A stretch of 64,000 bases of DNA from Poronia punctata (Eukaryota; Ascomycota; Sordariomycetes; Xylariales; Xylariaceae): positions 1-64,000 of the forward strand of contig MU401579.1 of the NCBI GenBank assembly GCA_022579005.1, in the 5' to 3' direction. Under the pieces are notes generated by a model. It saw only the letters and a list, made by a program, of their open reading frames with translations, did no database searches and was not told the DNA's origin. Below are positions 24,379 to 37,700 of the stretch, in pieces; position 1 is the stretch's first letter; each line of letters opens with the position of its first letter. The translations under genes and the position numbers were made by a program.

Positions 24379-25870
24379 CTAAGTACTTTCTTCGCCAAAT
24401 TCCGGCAATCTTGTCCCTTCTTTCTCCATATCACGCATGTATTTCTCCCATACGTCAATCACACCCCCGTAAAAATCGACGTGGGCATCGGCAAGGGCAC
24501 CGAATTGGTGTTTGAGCTCTACACGTTTGATCCGTTCGAAATCCACCACTTCCTTGACCACCTCCTCATCGAACATCTCGGACATCTTTTTGGCCCGCTC
24601 GACTTCTATCGTCAACTCGTCGATCCGGATCTCGAGTTTCCGCTGTCGTTCACGCTTGCTCGCTTCATGATCGACACCGCGGACATCCTCAATTTTGGAC
24701 CGGATGAAGCCGCCCGCACCACCCAACGGACCCGAACTTCCGTACCCTGACGCTAGCGAATCCCGTTCCAGCGTGGATTTGTTCAGGTACTCGGTAAGCT
24801 GTTCGTGATCTAGTTGCTTTTGCTCTCGAGCTTTGAGCAGATTCTTAAGTGCCAGACTATAAGCTTGCATATCTCGCAAACTACCGAGATAGTCCTGGTC
24901 CGTATGTTCTCGTAGCTTCTTCAAGCCTGCGGCAGAGTCTTCGATACTGGCAGCAAAGCCGTGCGCTGCCGTCTCCACCCCTGGCTCCAACGCGATGAGC
25001 TTCTGGAACTGCTCCGTCAGGTCGCGTAGATCGGCTTCCAAGTCGCTCTCGCGTCGCACTACACGGGCTACCACCTTTTCGACTTGGCCGAGGTCGTCGT
25101 CGAGCTTGTCGCTCTTCTCTCGCACTTCGATAAAGCGCTTGTCGTGTTTGTGCACCTTGGTAAAGGCGTTGATAAAGGTATCGGCAAAGTTATCAAATAC
25201 CCCGCCACTACTTTGATCCGAAGCAGTACTCGTCCTGCCTGTGCGGGACCTCATCGTGGCATTCCAATCGGGAGATTCCAGAAAGATGTGAAGGATAGGC
25301 GCGCGCCGGAGGGTCGGATGTAGCGTTATGCGTCTTAGAAACCGTTGCAGAGAATATGCTCGGCGGTTTGTAAAGTCCGACCCGAAACGATCCCCCCGGA
25401 CGTACTCCATACGCTGCTTGTCGGGAAGTGGTGGTACCGCACATGCTGGATAATCTTTGGATAAGGTTTTGGAGAGGAACACAAAGTCTGTAAAGCGACG
25501 GCGCGAGGTAAATGTCGGCTTCATGAAGGAGGGGAAGGTAGACTGGACAGGGAAAGGTTAGCATTTGTTTGCCGTAGATACAAGGCCGAAACATATGCCT
25601 CACATTCGTAGTTATAAGATAAGACACAAAAGCATCTTTAGTTCCGTCGCTCTCTTTGCGTGGCTCCGAGACGGTGCATTCGAGGATGTCGCCGGACAAG
25701 CCGGGATCTTGTTGTTCTAGGTCTTCGCCATGTTGTTGGTCCTCGAAAGAGGGCGGCTCGGCTTCTACGTCGGGGGTGGGACCGCTCGATTCCGAAGCGC
25801 TGGCAACATTGCTGCCGTCGCTTTGCCACGAGATGTTGGAAAAGTTGTCGTGATGACCGATGACTGCCAT
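24379..25870 (-). CDS. SNX4: Sorting nexin Snx4/Atg24 (PX-BAR)
   Basis: Endosomal PX-BAR sorting nexin for retrieval of cargo from early endosomes to the Golgi and for selective autophagy. Exon 1 is 25870..25604 (89 codons) and exon 2 is 25542..24379, with a 61-bp intron; the product is 476 residues. The N-terminus MAVIGHHDNFSNISW is characteristic of filamentous-fungal Snx4 and fixes the start, although the frame is open 43 codons further upstream. The PX domain spans about 65-170 and includes the phosphoinositide-binding RRF of SRRRFTDF, PPLPDK and RRAYSLQRFL; the splice falls within it (ITTN-STFPSF). The BAR region follows at about 200-465 as long heptad-patterned helices. A Gly/Ser-rich insertion (GYGSSGPLGGAGGF) interrupts the BAR region, as is usual in fungal Snx4. 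Confidence 0.95.
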
Positions 25871-26493
25871 CGTCGGTCGGGAATTCGGATGCGGGTCTCG
25901 GAAGACACGCACTCGGATGCTCTTCTGGGTTGCAGTACGTATACAATTGTGTAGGTAAGTACTTATCGTTGCATGTATAATCCTATCGCAAGTATACAAG
26001 GTACAAAAGGCGATTCGTCAGGTAAAGACAAGTTTAAAATGTCCTTTAGGTATTATTGGTAGGTTGGTAAGGGCATTTCATGATTTGGATAATGAAGTTG
26101 GTTACGTTGATTCTGGGTCGAGGCGGGCTGTTGCTGTTAGATCGGCTTGTAGGAGCATAGATTAGGATACATAGTGGGGGGAAGTGCTGAAACAGCTCAA
26201 CCAAGCTCCCCTGGAAGGAGGCTCCTCGGAAGAAGTACCTACGCGTACTCGCAAAGAGCTGACGACGACGTCACCCCCTGCTTCGCCACTAAATGTTGTG
26301 TTACATATTCGTACCTATGCAAGTATTTACGTACCTCTAATCTTATATTTGTACGTATACAAAGACCAGAGACAAAGGGATGATGAATAAAATAATATGA
26401 TTTATTTTACAGTGGTTTCTTATTAAAGACAGCAGATAAAAAAAATATACATGTTTAAAATTACATGTGCAATACCTCGTTTTTGTAACCCTG
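25871..26493. other. Intergenic region
   Basis: This is the upstream region of Snx4 and the 3' flank of the GT90 gene. No gene is supported. Confidence 0.55.
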
Positions 26494-29380
26494 TTACCCC
26501 TTCCAAACAAAGCCCATATCATCTCGATTATCGTCCATGACTCTTCCCCATTCCAATAACAGCCTGAATAAATATACCTCCATGTCTTCCTTCCGGATCG
26601 CCCTTTCAGCCCATTTGCGGCCTTGTTCGGCGATCCATTTTGCATCTTCTGTCCGGGGTGGTGTGATCTGATTTCTTCCGTTAATCTGACCACGCCCGTC
26701 TAGGCCGATAAAGTAAGACATCGTGCTATGCAAGCCGTGATACCGGATGTCTATCGGGATGAAGTGTACCCACGGCATCAGACGTTCTGTGAACCATTGG
26801 CGAAATATCGACGATACCACCGGCACGCTGGTCGATCGGAGCGTCTGCAGCAATTCTCGTGGTGGCCCGTCGCTTGAATCGAGGAGCATCACATAACGAC
26901 TATCCATCTCTTCCACCTTCGGCGCCGAGCCGAACTCGTTCCGTAATCGCTCGCAGTTGGCCGATTTACACCCATCGGCTGGTTCGGCGATTGAGAAACG
27001 CAGAGGGAGGATTTCGTTAGCTTCCTCTGTCGGCACAATCTCATATCGGAACCTGCTCTTCTCCTCCACGCCGATGCCGAGAAGCATGGGGATATTGTCC
27101 GTCTCGGCCGGACTCTGCACCATGTGTAACAACCGCAACCGATGACTTCCATGTAGCGACTCGTGAGTAACCGCCGGGAAGTCGTCGATGCTGCCTTGCC
27201 ATAGAATGACATCTTGTTTCTGGTTAAAAGATTTGATGCCTTGATCCAAGTTCACTGTGGGTCGTGAAAAGGGTATCAAGATATCGTTGAAGCTATCCGT
27301 TTTCGATCCACTAAAAAGAGGTAACAGGTCCTGGTAAATGTCAAACTCGTGTGGAATGGTGTGAAATTCATGGAGATTAAAGACGTCAGGCTGGTGGCAC
27401 GGATCAAGTGACAACTGCCAGTCGTCCAGAAACTGCTCCTTGCTGTGAGGTGAAGCACACGAAGCGCAGAAGTCTCTCACATCCCAGTCGGCACCGCGAC
27501 GACCGGGCGAACCGATAGGGCAAGCCAATGACTCGAGCTGCTGGAACTCTCGCGTCGGGATGTAAGGTCGGGATGTATCTGCAGGTGCTTGTGGAGAACC
27601 AGCGTTGCTGTCTGGTGGTAAAGAAGCCGGATCATCACGCTTCCCCAGTCGGCTGGAGACAAGCTGGAAACCTGCCGGGGTCGCCATTGTCCTCAACCGG
27701 TGTACGTCAGTCCAGGGAACCAGCACTCTCGGTCGTTCTTGGAGATTGATTGCTATCTCCATGGGTTGGAGATGTTCCACAAAGGCGGTGGTCAAGGACA
27801 CAATCTCGTCCAGAACATCCTTCTGTGACTGATCGGCTGGGTTGTTATGCGATACCTGGCCATTGGATATACTGATGATACCAATATTCGGCTGGCCCTT
27901 GAGGAACTCCAAGCCGTCTCTAATGGTTTGTGGCCGTAAGCCCCAAAAAGGTAGAATGTCCTTTTCGATCTGGTCGAACCTGTCTATAACGACTGATTCC
28001 TTCTGTTGCGCAAATGCGAACCATTTATCAAAGCCTTTAGGTGGCTGCCGTCCATGGTGCCTCTCCTCGTATTCCTTGGCAGCCAGTTTCAACGTTGTGC
28101 TGACTGTCGCATGCCGCAACCACCGATCTGCTTCCACTCTACCTTTATACACGAGGTCGTCGACAGGATGGCGGCGGAAAAGCCTCGGCGTGAGCAGAAT
28201 ATAGGTGATTGAAGACACAAGAATGGCCAGCAGAAATACCAGGATGAACACCCGCCGCACGAAGATGACGACACGCATACTAGAGGTGTACGTGAAGATG
28301 ATAAACCCGAGTGAAATGAGAACCAATGTCACAATGGGCCTCGTTGCCGAGGTATACTGGTAGGTGCCATATACCATTACGCTGCCGATGACAGCCGACG
28401 TACCGGACACAAAAGTAGCAATGGCTACCGGTTCGAGTGGTGATGGATCGCACGACAAAAGAGAAGCCGAGACGACCAGAGTAGCCAGGACCAGGCCGGT
28501 ACTCGACGCATTGAATATGTATAAAGAGCCGACGCCCTTGAAAGACGGGTGGTTGACGGGCTCTTCATGTTGTGATAACCGAGTCAACAACCATGGAATG
28601 CATGTCGACAAAGAGGCAATCAGTAGAATGCTGCCAAGAGTCCGCAATCGACTTCGGGTCGTCCGGGCCCAGGAGAGTACTCTCCAAGAAAGAATGATGA
28701 TGGCAACGTCGGTGAAAAGACTGATCCACTGAAGCAGCACCACAAAAGAGCTTTGGTCCAGCGAGGAGCAGAAGTATGTGGATCTCGCCGTGTAGTTGGT
28801 GGCCGAGAAAGCCCCATAACTCAGAAGAGCTGTAGCGACACACACGTTAAATGACGAGCCCCTCATCCAGATCTTCAGGTCTTCCAATGGGTTACCCCAC
28901 ATGTCTTCGGGCTCGTTAGATTTGGCCACCGGGGTCGGGTGATATGACAAGAATTTATAGGCTGCTAATAGCAATGGAAGAAACGACTGTGGGGTGGGAA
29001 CTTAGTACAGACGACTTGCTTGATAGAAATGGAAAGTGGAAGATGTTTTACCTCGAGACCGGCAACAGAACATTGTTGATCTTGTAGAATTCTATATGAA
29101 AATTCAAGTCTGACGAGAATAAGGACAATAATACACGGTATATACCAACGACGGGGTCGTGGGGGTAAAGAAGAGGACGATGCCTTCAGGACAGCATCCG
29201 AGTCTAGATGGCCAACATTCCGTAAGCATTCATCCGCACGAGGTAGTGGTGAATAGGTACTTTAGATAGACTGACCGAATCTTCCATCAGCTCCTGGGAG
29301 CCATTTCGAGAAGAGGCTCGTAGCAAATGCCACGCCACCAGATATAAGGAGCAGTGAGAAGGATGAGAGACGTGGAGTGT
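26494..29380 (-). CDS. GT90 / CAP10-like membrane glycosyltransferase
   Basis: Large membrane protein with a C-terminal GT90 (CAP10, capsule-associated) glycosyltransferase domain. The main exon is 28986..26494 (831 codons including stop). Upstream, 29203..29052 joins it in phase (SVAGLE-SFLPLLLAAYKF), and a segment ending at 29276 joins that by a 72-bp intron; an acceptor at 29381-29382 may start it. I could not find the initiating ATG, so the 5' limit is approximate. About ten hydrophobic helices lie in the first half. GT90 features follow: DLVYKGRVEADRWLRHA, the KGFDKWFAFA segment, and near the C-terminus VMLLDSSDG, the PWVHFIPIDI segment and a HSTMSYFIGLDG segment. Fungal relatives act on secreted or cell-wall glycans; donor and acceptor here are unknown. 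Confidence 0.85.
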
Positions 29381-30038
29381 CTAAACATTGCCATCAGCAC
29401 TACCTACAACCTCGACATTCATAAGACTCGAGTTGTCTGGAACATACTAAACAAGAAATTCCCTTGAAGAGAATACGACAGCCATATAAATGAGGCCAGG
29501 AACCTATCGCACGTATTAGAGTAGTGTCCCTATCTTAGTACACGGTCTGTGCACGGATAATAAGTAGGCACTCTGAACTCACCATATGCCCGTTAACCGC
29601 GTGCCGTTATCAGAAGCCATCGGGGCCACATTGGCGCCACAGGCCTTGATATGTTGCGAGAAACCAATGATACAAGTGAGCAAGTATATATAACTACATT
29701 CAAATTCTAGCCATCAGAAAGTCGTCGGTCGCTATAAAGCCTATGTAGACGCTCATGTTGAGGCTGAAGATGAGATGCCATGTCAGCATCATCAAAAAAA
29801 GACTGGGGACCTTCACAACAGCTGCAAGGCGGATTTTCAGGGGGCTATGCTGGCCCTGATTGCCATGTTACAGTGGTACCTATGAGTGGATAGGGGCGGC
29901 TCTTTTGCGGTAAATACAGTGTGCGAACTCTAGGAGTGCAAAGCCCAAACTGTATACCAAATTTTAAAGATTATATATTAGGCTTAGACTGCAAATCTTC
30001 AACAAATCACATTCAGTTGATAACAACCACCAGTGATT
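29381..30038. other. Upstream region of GT90 gene
   Basis: This stretch presumably contains the missing first exon and promoter of the GT90 gene. An ATG frame on the minus strand at about 29482-29490 is one candidate start, but its phase does not join the next exon without a stop, so I do not annotate it. Confidence 0.4.
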
Positions 30039-30138
30039 GGGCGAATGGTCTAGGGGTATGATACTCCCTTCGCATTAGCTGATCAAGCATCGGTACAGTG
30101 TCTGGGAGGGGTCCGGGGTTCAATTCCCCGTTCGTCCA
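30039..30138 (+). tRNA. tRNA-Ala(CGC) with intron
   Basis: The cloverleaf folds cleanly. The acceptor stem pairs GGGCGAA (30039-30045) with TTCGTCC (30131-30137), with discriminator A at 30138. The anticodon stem is CTCCC (30064-30068) with GGGAG (30104-30108), the T arm CGGGG/CCCCG with loop TTCAATT (30114-30130). The third acceptor pair is G3:U70, the classical alanine identity element. Anticodon CGC is at 30071-30073. A 28-nt intron (30075-30102) lies one base 3' of the anticodon, the normal eukaryotic position. Internal promoter B box GGTTCAATTCC and an A-box-like TGGTCTAGGGG are present. Confidence 0.93.
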
Positions 30139-30140
30139 TC

Positions 30141-30145
30141 TTTTT
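30141..30145 (+). terminator. RNA polymerase III terminator
   Basis: A run of five T on the coding strand starts three bases after the tRNA-Ala discriminator base, the standard Pol III stop signal. Confidence 0.8.
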
Positions 30146-33022
30146 GTCATCTTCAACATCCTCGTGTAGGACTTGATTGTTGTTTTCAGACTGAACCGTT
30201 CTTTTCTTTTTGGTGATTTGATGAAGGCGCCTTGGGGGGTTTTTTTTTTTTTTTTGGTGTCTTCCGGTTTTCTGAACACAATATTTTCATATCGACTACA
30301 CCACTAGGTAGTATCCATGGTGTTACCGAGCTGTTTGTCAACCATCCCCATGAAAAGCCGAGATGGCAGGGTATATATGATGCGTGTCCTTTTTGCAATC
30401 CTTTATCATGTTATTATTCTTCTACTAGACAAAATGCAAGAACGTACGCGTTATTCGGGCAACATATTTACAGCAGAGAAATAACAGTCATCGATTTGAC
30501 TGTCCGGTTTTCCGGAGTACCTAGGTACTGGTAGGTATCATCTCGCTGTCGAGGAGAAATACCTACGGTACTACACCTTCATCTCAGAGAGTCCGTGTCG
30601 CAAAGCTTTCGTGATGTCAGATATCCGGACCATGAATCAGTTAAGACTTGAAAAAGTCGACACATCCACCCGTTTCAACCGAGAGAGAGAGAGAGCCGCC
30701 ATGGTCTGACACGGTTCCGATCCGGACTACCTAGCCCAGCCCTTACGGTACATGTAAAGATCAAGGCCACGCCTATATAAGTGGACACAGGAGACCTTTT
30801 GCTTCTCAGAGAAAGGTTCTCTCTTGGTGCGGTAACGATAAGTCAATATGGACCCCCTGGCAGTGCGAACTGTGACATACCGGCAGTCCGGAGTAGACTT
30901 ACGTGTGTAGGTATTCTGATCACAACCGCCTAGGTATCAAGTGTTGAACAGACGCAGTTAAGCGATCACGGGCTTCTGTTAGCGTCTTGAACTATATAAT
31001 CTAGTCTGGCACATCTGTAAGGCGCGTACGAGTCCAAGATTGATACCGCCTTTCTCCCATTGGATACTACGCTGTAGGTAGGTAGTAGGGCTAAGGAAAA
31101 ACCTTGCATCGAAGTTGCTTACAGTTGGGGGGGGAAATGGTCTTATACATAATAACGTAAGTTATCTATCTGGGCTGTCTCATTTTGATATCATATATCT
31201 GGACCAACTACAATGTTCTTGGCTTTAATACTGGCAAGTGAAAGTAGAAGGAGGAGGGGGGTTTCTCAGTCTGCGAAGACGACAAAGATATTTTCTAACT
31301 GGCAATGCAATGCAATTAAGCTGTCAGAAATGGTATACTATCCGGCAAGGAATACCTAGTCTAGCAGTCCATGATCATATAGGTACCCCTAACCGGTATA
31401 TCTTCGCTTTGATGTAGAATGACCTCGCAGAGTAGTACCTACCTACTTTAGGATATATAGGAACGTATCACGTTATCAAAAAACCGAACCACGTATGTAA
31501 TATTACAACTGAACCAAGGAGGATGAAGAGCAAGCAGGATACACGCTCATTCCTAGACTTAGGATATGCGGAATTAAGGGCTGACTGATATATTGAAGCG
31601 AAACACCACACGTTAGCCCCTTTCTTCGATTTCTTATTTTATTCTATCCTACCTTGAGTTGACGTGTCTTGTCTTGTCTCTCTTATATCTGGCCTTACCA
31701 AGACAACTGACAGGTAATTCAACATGTAGATATATACGTACCCACATGAGAATGGATATGTTCTTCTTCCTATATATAATACACAAACATGCCTCGCCTA
31801 CGTACCTAGACCTACGCCTTCATATAGGTAAATGCATTCATGGAAATAGACAAGTGATAAAACGTGTCTACAATAGAGAAGACAAAAAGGGGTGGTTCTC
31901 CCCGTCACGACCTCATTAATCACCTCTGTAGTACATATATAATACACATTCACATTGGACTCTAGCCATGGTTAAACGTGATATACTTTCCTAGCAGAAA
32001 GGCAAAACTAAGACGTTGACGGTAATGTATTGATCCCGAACCCTATTTCTATTAGGGAGGAAATAGTCACAATCTATTAACTAACAGCTAACATAAAGGG
32101 AGCAATAGACACACCAAGATTTGTACATCTCCCCTCTGCCCCCTCCCCCCCCGCAAACATATAACAACGTATATAGAGTAACTCCATCTACAGCCTGACA
32201 AGCTACATCTCATAGACTTGGAGCCCTGACATAGGAAATAGTATGACATGCATAGATCTTGTCGTATGCGCCTATCTACATCTACCTACCTACATACGTC
32301 AAAGGAGTCGACTAACCTAAGGTTAGACTAGACCATTCTGTCATGTCCTAACCTAGCAAAGCAGCATACATCATATTTTGATACAATGCACATACTTCTG
32401 CCTAGAATTCCGTTTACACATATCACGATAACCATGTGTCATTTACAAGTACCTCCTAACCTTGGTGTATGTCAGTCAACTACCTAGGAGGAAGAAGAAA
32501 GAAGTCCTTGGTTACTAAATCCGAAAAATTGTAACATCCTACACTTCTCCAGGGTAGGCTGAATAAAATAAATCATTTACCATCTTCATCATCTACAAGT
32601 ACTTTATCTACCTACCCAACTCGAGATTTATACCTACCTCCCCACGTCCGTCTCTACTTACAGGTGATCTTCCAACTCCTAGATTACCTAGATATAGTTT
32701 ACCTTAAAACTACAAGTAGGGATTAAATATACGTACATAGCTAAGGTAGGTAGGTATACATACCATATATCCAGTCCTAGTTTCTGCCTCGACTCATCCC
32801 ATTCATCATCATCACCTGACCATTGCTACTAAATTATTTTTTTGGCGTTTTAACTTGGCTTAGCAACACCAACACCATGTGATAGGTACTTGGGTACTTA
32901 GACTAGGGTGAGCACGTGAAAATCATCAATAATAACCTGTTAGGTTGAGGTTTGGCACTGCGACTGCGGGAATCTAGACCTAGACGGAAGATAGGCCCCT
33001 CAAACCAAGACGTCTTCATGAT

Positions 33023-33050
33023 ACCTAACCTAACCTAACCTAACCTAACC
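33023..33050. repeat. (CCTAA)n telomere-like run
   Basis: Five and a half tandem copies of the pentamer CCTAA. It resembles the fungal telomere unit CCCTAA with one C missing, so it may be a degenerate interstitial telomere-like tract or simply an expansion of the TACCTA/CCTAAC words common in this genome's spacers. Confidence 0.8.
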
Positions 33051-34589
33051 CAGTTCAACCCACATGATCCTTCCTTTTGCCCTGGACCAACGTCGTAAAC
33101 CAAATCTCCAAGACCTCTAGAATATACGAGTACAGGTCTGTCGACAGGGTCAGGTCGGCATACACACGTCTGTTTAATACCTAGGTATTACGTCTACCTA
33201 TATTCCGTTAAATTACCACACGCCCAAAACAAAACAGGACTCTCACTACGATATCAGACTTTTACTTACGAGAGAGCCAAGATGAGGAAGGTTATGGCTT
33301 TACAATCCCATCATCATCGCAATCGGTGCAGTTAAAAGGCGTCCTCTTTTCCCTGATCCGCCGGCCGCAGGTATTACATGGGGTCGGCCATGTCGGAGAA
33401 GAAGAAGAAGAAGAAGAAGTACGTGTATACGTGTGTACTGTACTGTACTGTTGGGTGAAAGAGGTTGGATTCTACGAGTAGATTCTAGACTAGGTAACTC
33501 GTACTTGTTAAGCCTGATAAGGAACAAAGCTAAAACAAGTCGGTGTGTGTTGGAAAGAGGAAACACAAGGTAAGGTTAGGTAGATATCAGGAGTATTATA
33601 AGTGAGGGGTTAGTCACATGACCAACCAACCGGTAGTTTTATCTCCATCTCCGTTTCACCAGGATTAAATCAAATCATTTGACATGACTGATATCTGGAT
33701 TTTGTTTGGAACGAGAATAGAGTTTGCAGGGAGTTGCTGCTACGTCAGTCATGCCGTGAGACGTGACAAGTCTTCTGACAGAAGCCCTGCAAGTGCAAGA
33801 CAAGTCGTCCTATTCCAAAGTCCAAGCGTCCCCATAACAAAATCGGCGTCTGTCTGATTTAGAAGCTATAGATACCTAAACTAGTATATGAAAAAATCGG
33901 GTTGCCGGGTGACACATGACAAGTAATCTGGAGATGGTTGTTATTATGTAAAGAAACCCACCTGGCGTAGTGCGGATACTGCTGTCTCCAAAATGTGGCC
34001 CGTTGGAAAGCGCAAGTAGACTACAATTTTTAGGGGCTATCACGAGTACCAACCGGCGTATCGCGACATTGGAGATCGAATGCTATCTTGTCCAAGGTTG
34101 TGTGCAATGCTTGGACTAGGATTGCATGTGCATGAGAGGCGTCACCGAAAGCATGTAAATGCCCCAACCCTAAGATAGGTAACCAGCACAAGTTTGGCTT
34201 GTACCGGCATCGATTTCGCGGATAGCTAGGTCGCCTGAATCTGTCGATACAACAAAACATGGGCTAAAAGTCGGTAATAAATATGACTCACAAACAAGGC
34301 CAAAAAGTATGTGGGTTGCGAATGCGTCTAGATCCGTATATGCCACTGTATCATTGCGCCGGCCCGGACTCGGTCGCTGCCTTCGAGACAGCCGTTTTCT
34401 CGTTCAAAGTCACTGTGACGCCAGCAGAACAACCGACTGCCGGTACTTGGGATCCTCGACCGACTGCATTTTCAAAAGTGGAGACTGCCAGAGCAGGGAT
34501 GTTGCAGGTGCCAGACTGCCAAGGTTGTGTTGAGCGCAAGCTACCTAGCATCGCGCTACCATTGGACAAGCGGTAAAACCTGGCTTTCG

Positions 34590-34706
34590 CCAACCGTCGG
34601 TATCCCATGTTTGATTTGTGGCGTGTTTGAGCGAGAGCTGAAATTATTAGACCAGCATTACACAGATAGACATCGTGATTGTGTGTGCGATATCGACTTG
34701 GAAGAA
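34590..34706 (+). CDS. Possible orphan C2H2 zinc-finger exon
   Basis: In the +3 frame a stretch of about 39 residues contains a textbook C2H2 finger: C-x2-C-x12-H-x4-H (CLICGVFERE, then HYTDRH), followed by an acidic DIDLEELW segment. The open frame reaches a consensus donor GTGAGT at about 34713-34718 and ends in a stop at 34746-34748. I found no convincing upstream exon with an ATG, no acceptor I trust and no downstream partner. It could be one exon of a small regulator, a pseudogene fragment, or chance. Boundaries are approximate. Confidence 0.25.
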
Positions 34707-34748
34707 TTGTGGCGAGGTGAGTATTTGGTGACCGGAGCTATCAAGTGA

Positions 34749-37700
34749 AATCGGTACTACTTGAGATAGGGGAAATCGGTTTAGTGTGGATGATCCATTG
34801 GAAATTTGGCGGGATACGGCGGTTGTTGTAAAATCGATGCCGGAGTAGGTAGTTATTATTATCGCCAGTGAGGTCTTTTATCGCCGTCATGGAATCTCAA
34901 GTACCGCGAAGGGGGTAGACGAGGCTCTGTCTAATGTAGGAAACCGGCACATTGTGAACGGTTGGACACGGGCTCGGTTCCGGCGTAGGACATGACGATG
35001 CGACCTAACTGACGTCGTTTAGATTTCCCGAGGCATCAAGCCCCTTAATATTGAGATACCTAGATCAAAAGCTCTGTTTGCGTACACGGTTGGCTTTGTC
35101 GTTATTCATGTTGGTTAAATCCCGAAGGGCTGTCGGCACGGAAGATCCCACGAGCCTGTAGCTATACGTCGACTTGGATGTTTGTCGATAAGATATCTGC
35201 TTGTGCCGAAGTCCATGCTCACATGATAAGAGGAAAGGTAGACGGTCAAGACGAGGAAACGAAGACAGAGCGGTGAGTCGAGAAGACGCTGGGGTATACT
35301 TATGGAGATCCTTCATTCCATAACCTGGGCGATTCTTGTAGCATTTGATCGGTCTCATCTTGAAATGCGGCAACCTGTGCGGCTTGCCACGCCTGTACAA
35401 CCTGATGTATCGTTCGGCTTCTCCTGGGAGATGGTGCCGGCCGTGCTCAAGATGTACCAGTACGAGGAGAGAATGAATCCATATGCACAGTAGGTACTTG
35501 GCTGCACTCCAGTCTCAGTCAACGCACAGTACCTGGCATGGCATTAATCCACACGCTTGTGTTCTGCGGTAGGTAATTTGGAGCGTCATTCCTCTAATTT
35601 CGATGGTGATCGACGGTTAAGCAGCCGGGTGGACGTAGATGGGGAATGCGCCCCACCTTGTATGTGACATTCATTTTATTTCCCAGCCATATATGGTTAG
35701 TACACCAATAAATAATAATGAGTATTTCCTCCCCTCACGTCAAAGAGGTTGCGGTCAGGAAAAAAAAAAAAAAAAAGGTGTTAAACACTTTGGGCGTCTC
35801 CTGGAAAATCCTAGCTAGAAAATCCAACCCTACCAATGGTTTAGTCTGATGCAGAGCTTACGAGCACACACATATCCGCTAGGTTAGTCTAGTTGAAGAG
35901 AAAAAGACCTTCAGTGGGTGGACGACGAGACAACCTTAATGGTCTAACCAACACCCCATGATCCACCACTTGTCGTTTGACGGACGACCAATACGAAACT
36001 TGTCGCAATCATCTGGTCAAAAATTCTTGCCGTGGGGTTTTCGGTTTTTATTGAAGAGCAAATTAGTCCGATCCCCTACTACGGGCAGAATATGGGCTGG
36101 ATTGACTATCCTATCCCACAATTCACCCGAGCGATTGCTTGTCCAATAATATTTCCCACACTCTGATCCGCCCCGGAAGCTTGCTCTTAGCAGTGTTAGC
36201 TTTTTCCGGAGCTCCTCTTTCTGCTTCTTTCTTGCCCATTCACGATGAGGGGCTTCATGCACTACATTCTACTAGTACTATAATCTGAGGGCTTGGGTGG
36301 GAACCTACTGGGCAACCAATACAAACTGGACCCTCCAAGACCCTGGCCTTATGACCCCGAGTTGCAGCAGAACCTGCATATCTTGCACGCCCGAGTCGAG
36401 AGGGAAGCAACGAATGAGGACATTGTGCATCATCCTGCTGCATTACACACATGGAACTGAAGCGAGTAGAATAGAAATATCACGTCGAGGGCGTTGCAAC
36501 GGGCCAAGTCCTTCGGCATGCTTTCGCCTTGGGTATTCAAATATACAGATCCATACGTGTACCTTTGGTCCTTTTATATGAGATGAAATCTGACTTCGGA
36601 CTTAATAGACATGTTCATATATCTGTAGCCCCGCTGGATAAGGCAATCAAGAATAAGGAAACAAGGTACAAACCTAGGTACATTATTAGAAGGTGGTCAG
36701 GCTCAGGAGAAACTATAATAATGTTGGATGCGGCATGACTTGCCCCCCCACGGAGCTGGAAGCGGGGGAATGGCTTTCGATATGAGTCGGTGATCGATTC
36801 CTGGCCATGCATTATTACTCGTGTGTGCGCGTCTCTAATGAGCTGCATGTACGTGTATTCTGGTGAAGTAAGCCCGATCTCCTGTTGAGTCGGAGAACTG
36901 CCGGCTGCCCTCAAGAACACCAGTGTAAAAGATCGTCAATCGACACTTGGACTAAAAGCACCGTTAGAGCCTACAAGGACACCCGAAGATCATGTTCGTC
37001 TTGTCTGGATATTGGTAGATCTCGAGCAACGCCAGGCTAGAGTCGGGCTACTTACAGCTGATAGGGAAGCAGAGGAAGATCTGACTACAATATGCAACGG
37101 CTGGTTTAGACTAGGTATCCGGAATCTATCGAGAAAGCTTACCTTTGCGTATATCCGTGGTTCATCTGCATTTCATGAAAGAGACTGTTGGAGGCAGCAA
37201 AATGATTACAAGTAGTGTACGAGTAGGCCTGGGACTGGAGTGAATGGGATGGACTCATGGAGGGAATGGGAAGCAAGAATTTGAAGGTGACCGCTGATGC
37301 ATATACGCATGCTGTGGCTTGGCCATTCCTTTTGACAGACAGGTACTGTACAGACCTACCTATTGCACATGCACTTGTGCCAGCGGTGGGTGTTGGTGTT
37401 TTGAATCGAGGGTAAAACATCTGTATGGTTGCAGGTTCTGGACTAGTGTCATCAAGGGACAAGGGGTGAAGACGTGATAAGGCAGATACGTACCGCTGTC
37501 AAACATCACGGATCTGATTCGGGCTACAGCCGTTAAAGGCTAGCAAGGGTGGGTCATGAGCGTGGCAGGCATGATACCATTGGATGTCAAGGAGGGGAGG
37601 ACAGCCCAGTCATGTGGTAATTACAACGCTTGCCTATTCTATTACGCCTTAACAACAAATAATTATAACCGGCACAAACGTAGTTAAATGAGGGTATAAG

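Larger units (their letters stand above)
30139..34580. other. Gene-poor intergenic region, left part
   Basis: More than 4 kb with only short open frames that match nothing. It includes a poly-T run at about 30240-30256, dense TACCTA/TAGGTA words, a (CCTAA)n run at 33023-33050 and a GAA repeat at about 33399-33419. No transposon termini or gene recognised. Confidence 0.5.

Noticed and set aside
33023..33050. Interpretation as a true telomere or chromosome end
   Set aside because: The unit is the pentamer CCTAA rather than CCCTAA, it is short, and ordinary sequence continues on both sides.
34283..34576. 97-residue plus-strand frame next to the C2H2 finger
   Set aside because: Different frame from the finger, no domain, and no splice signal joining it in phase was found.
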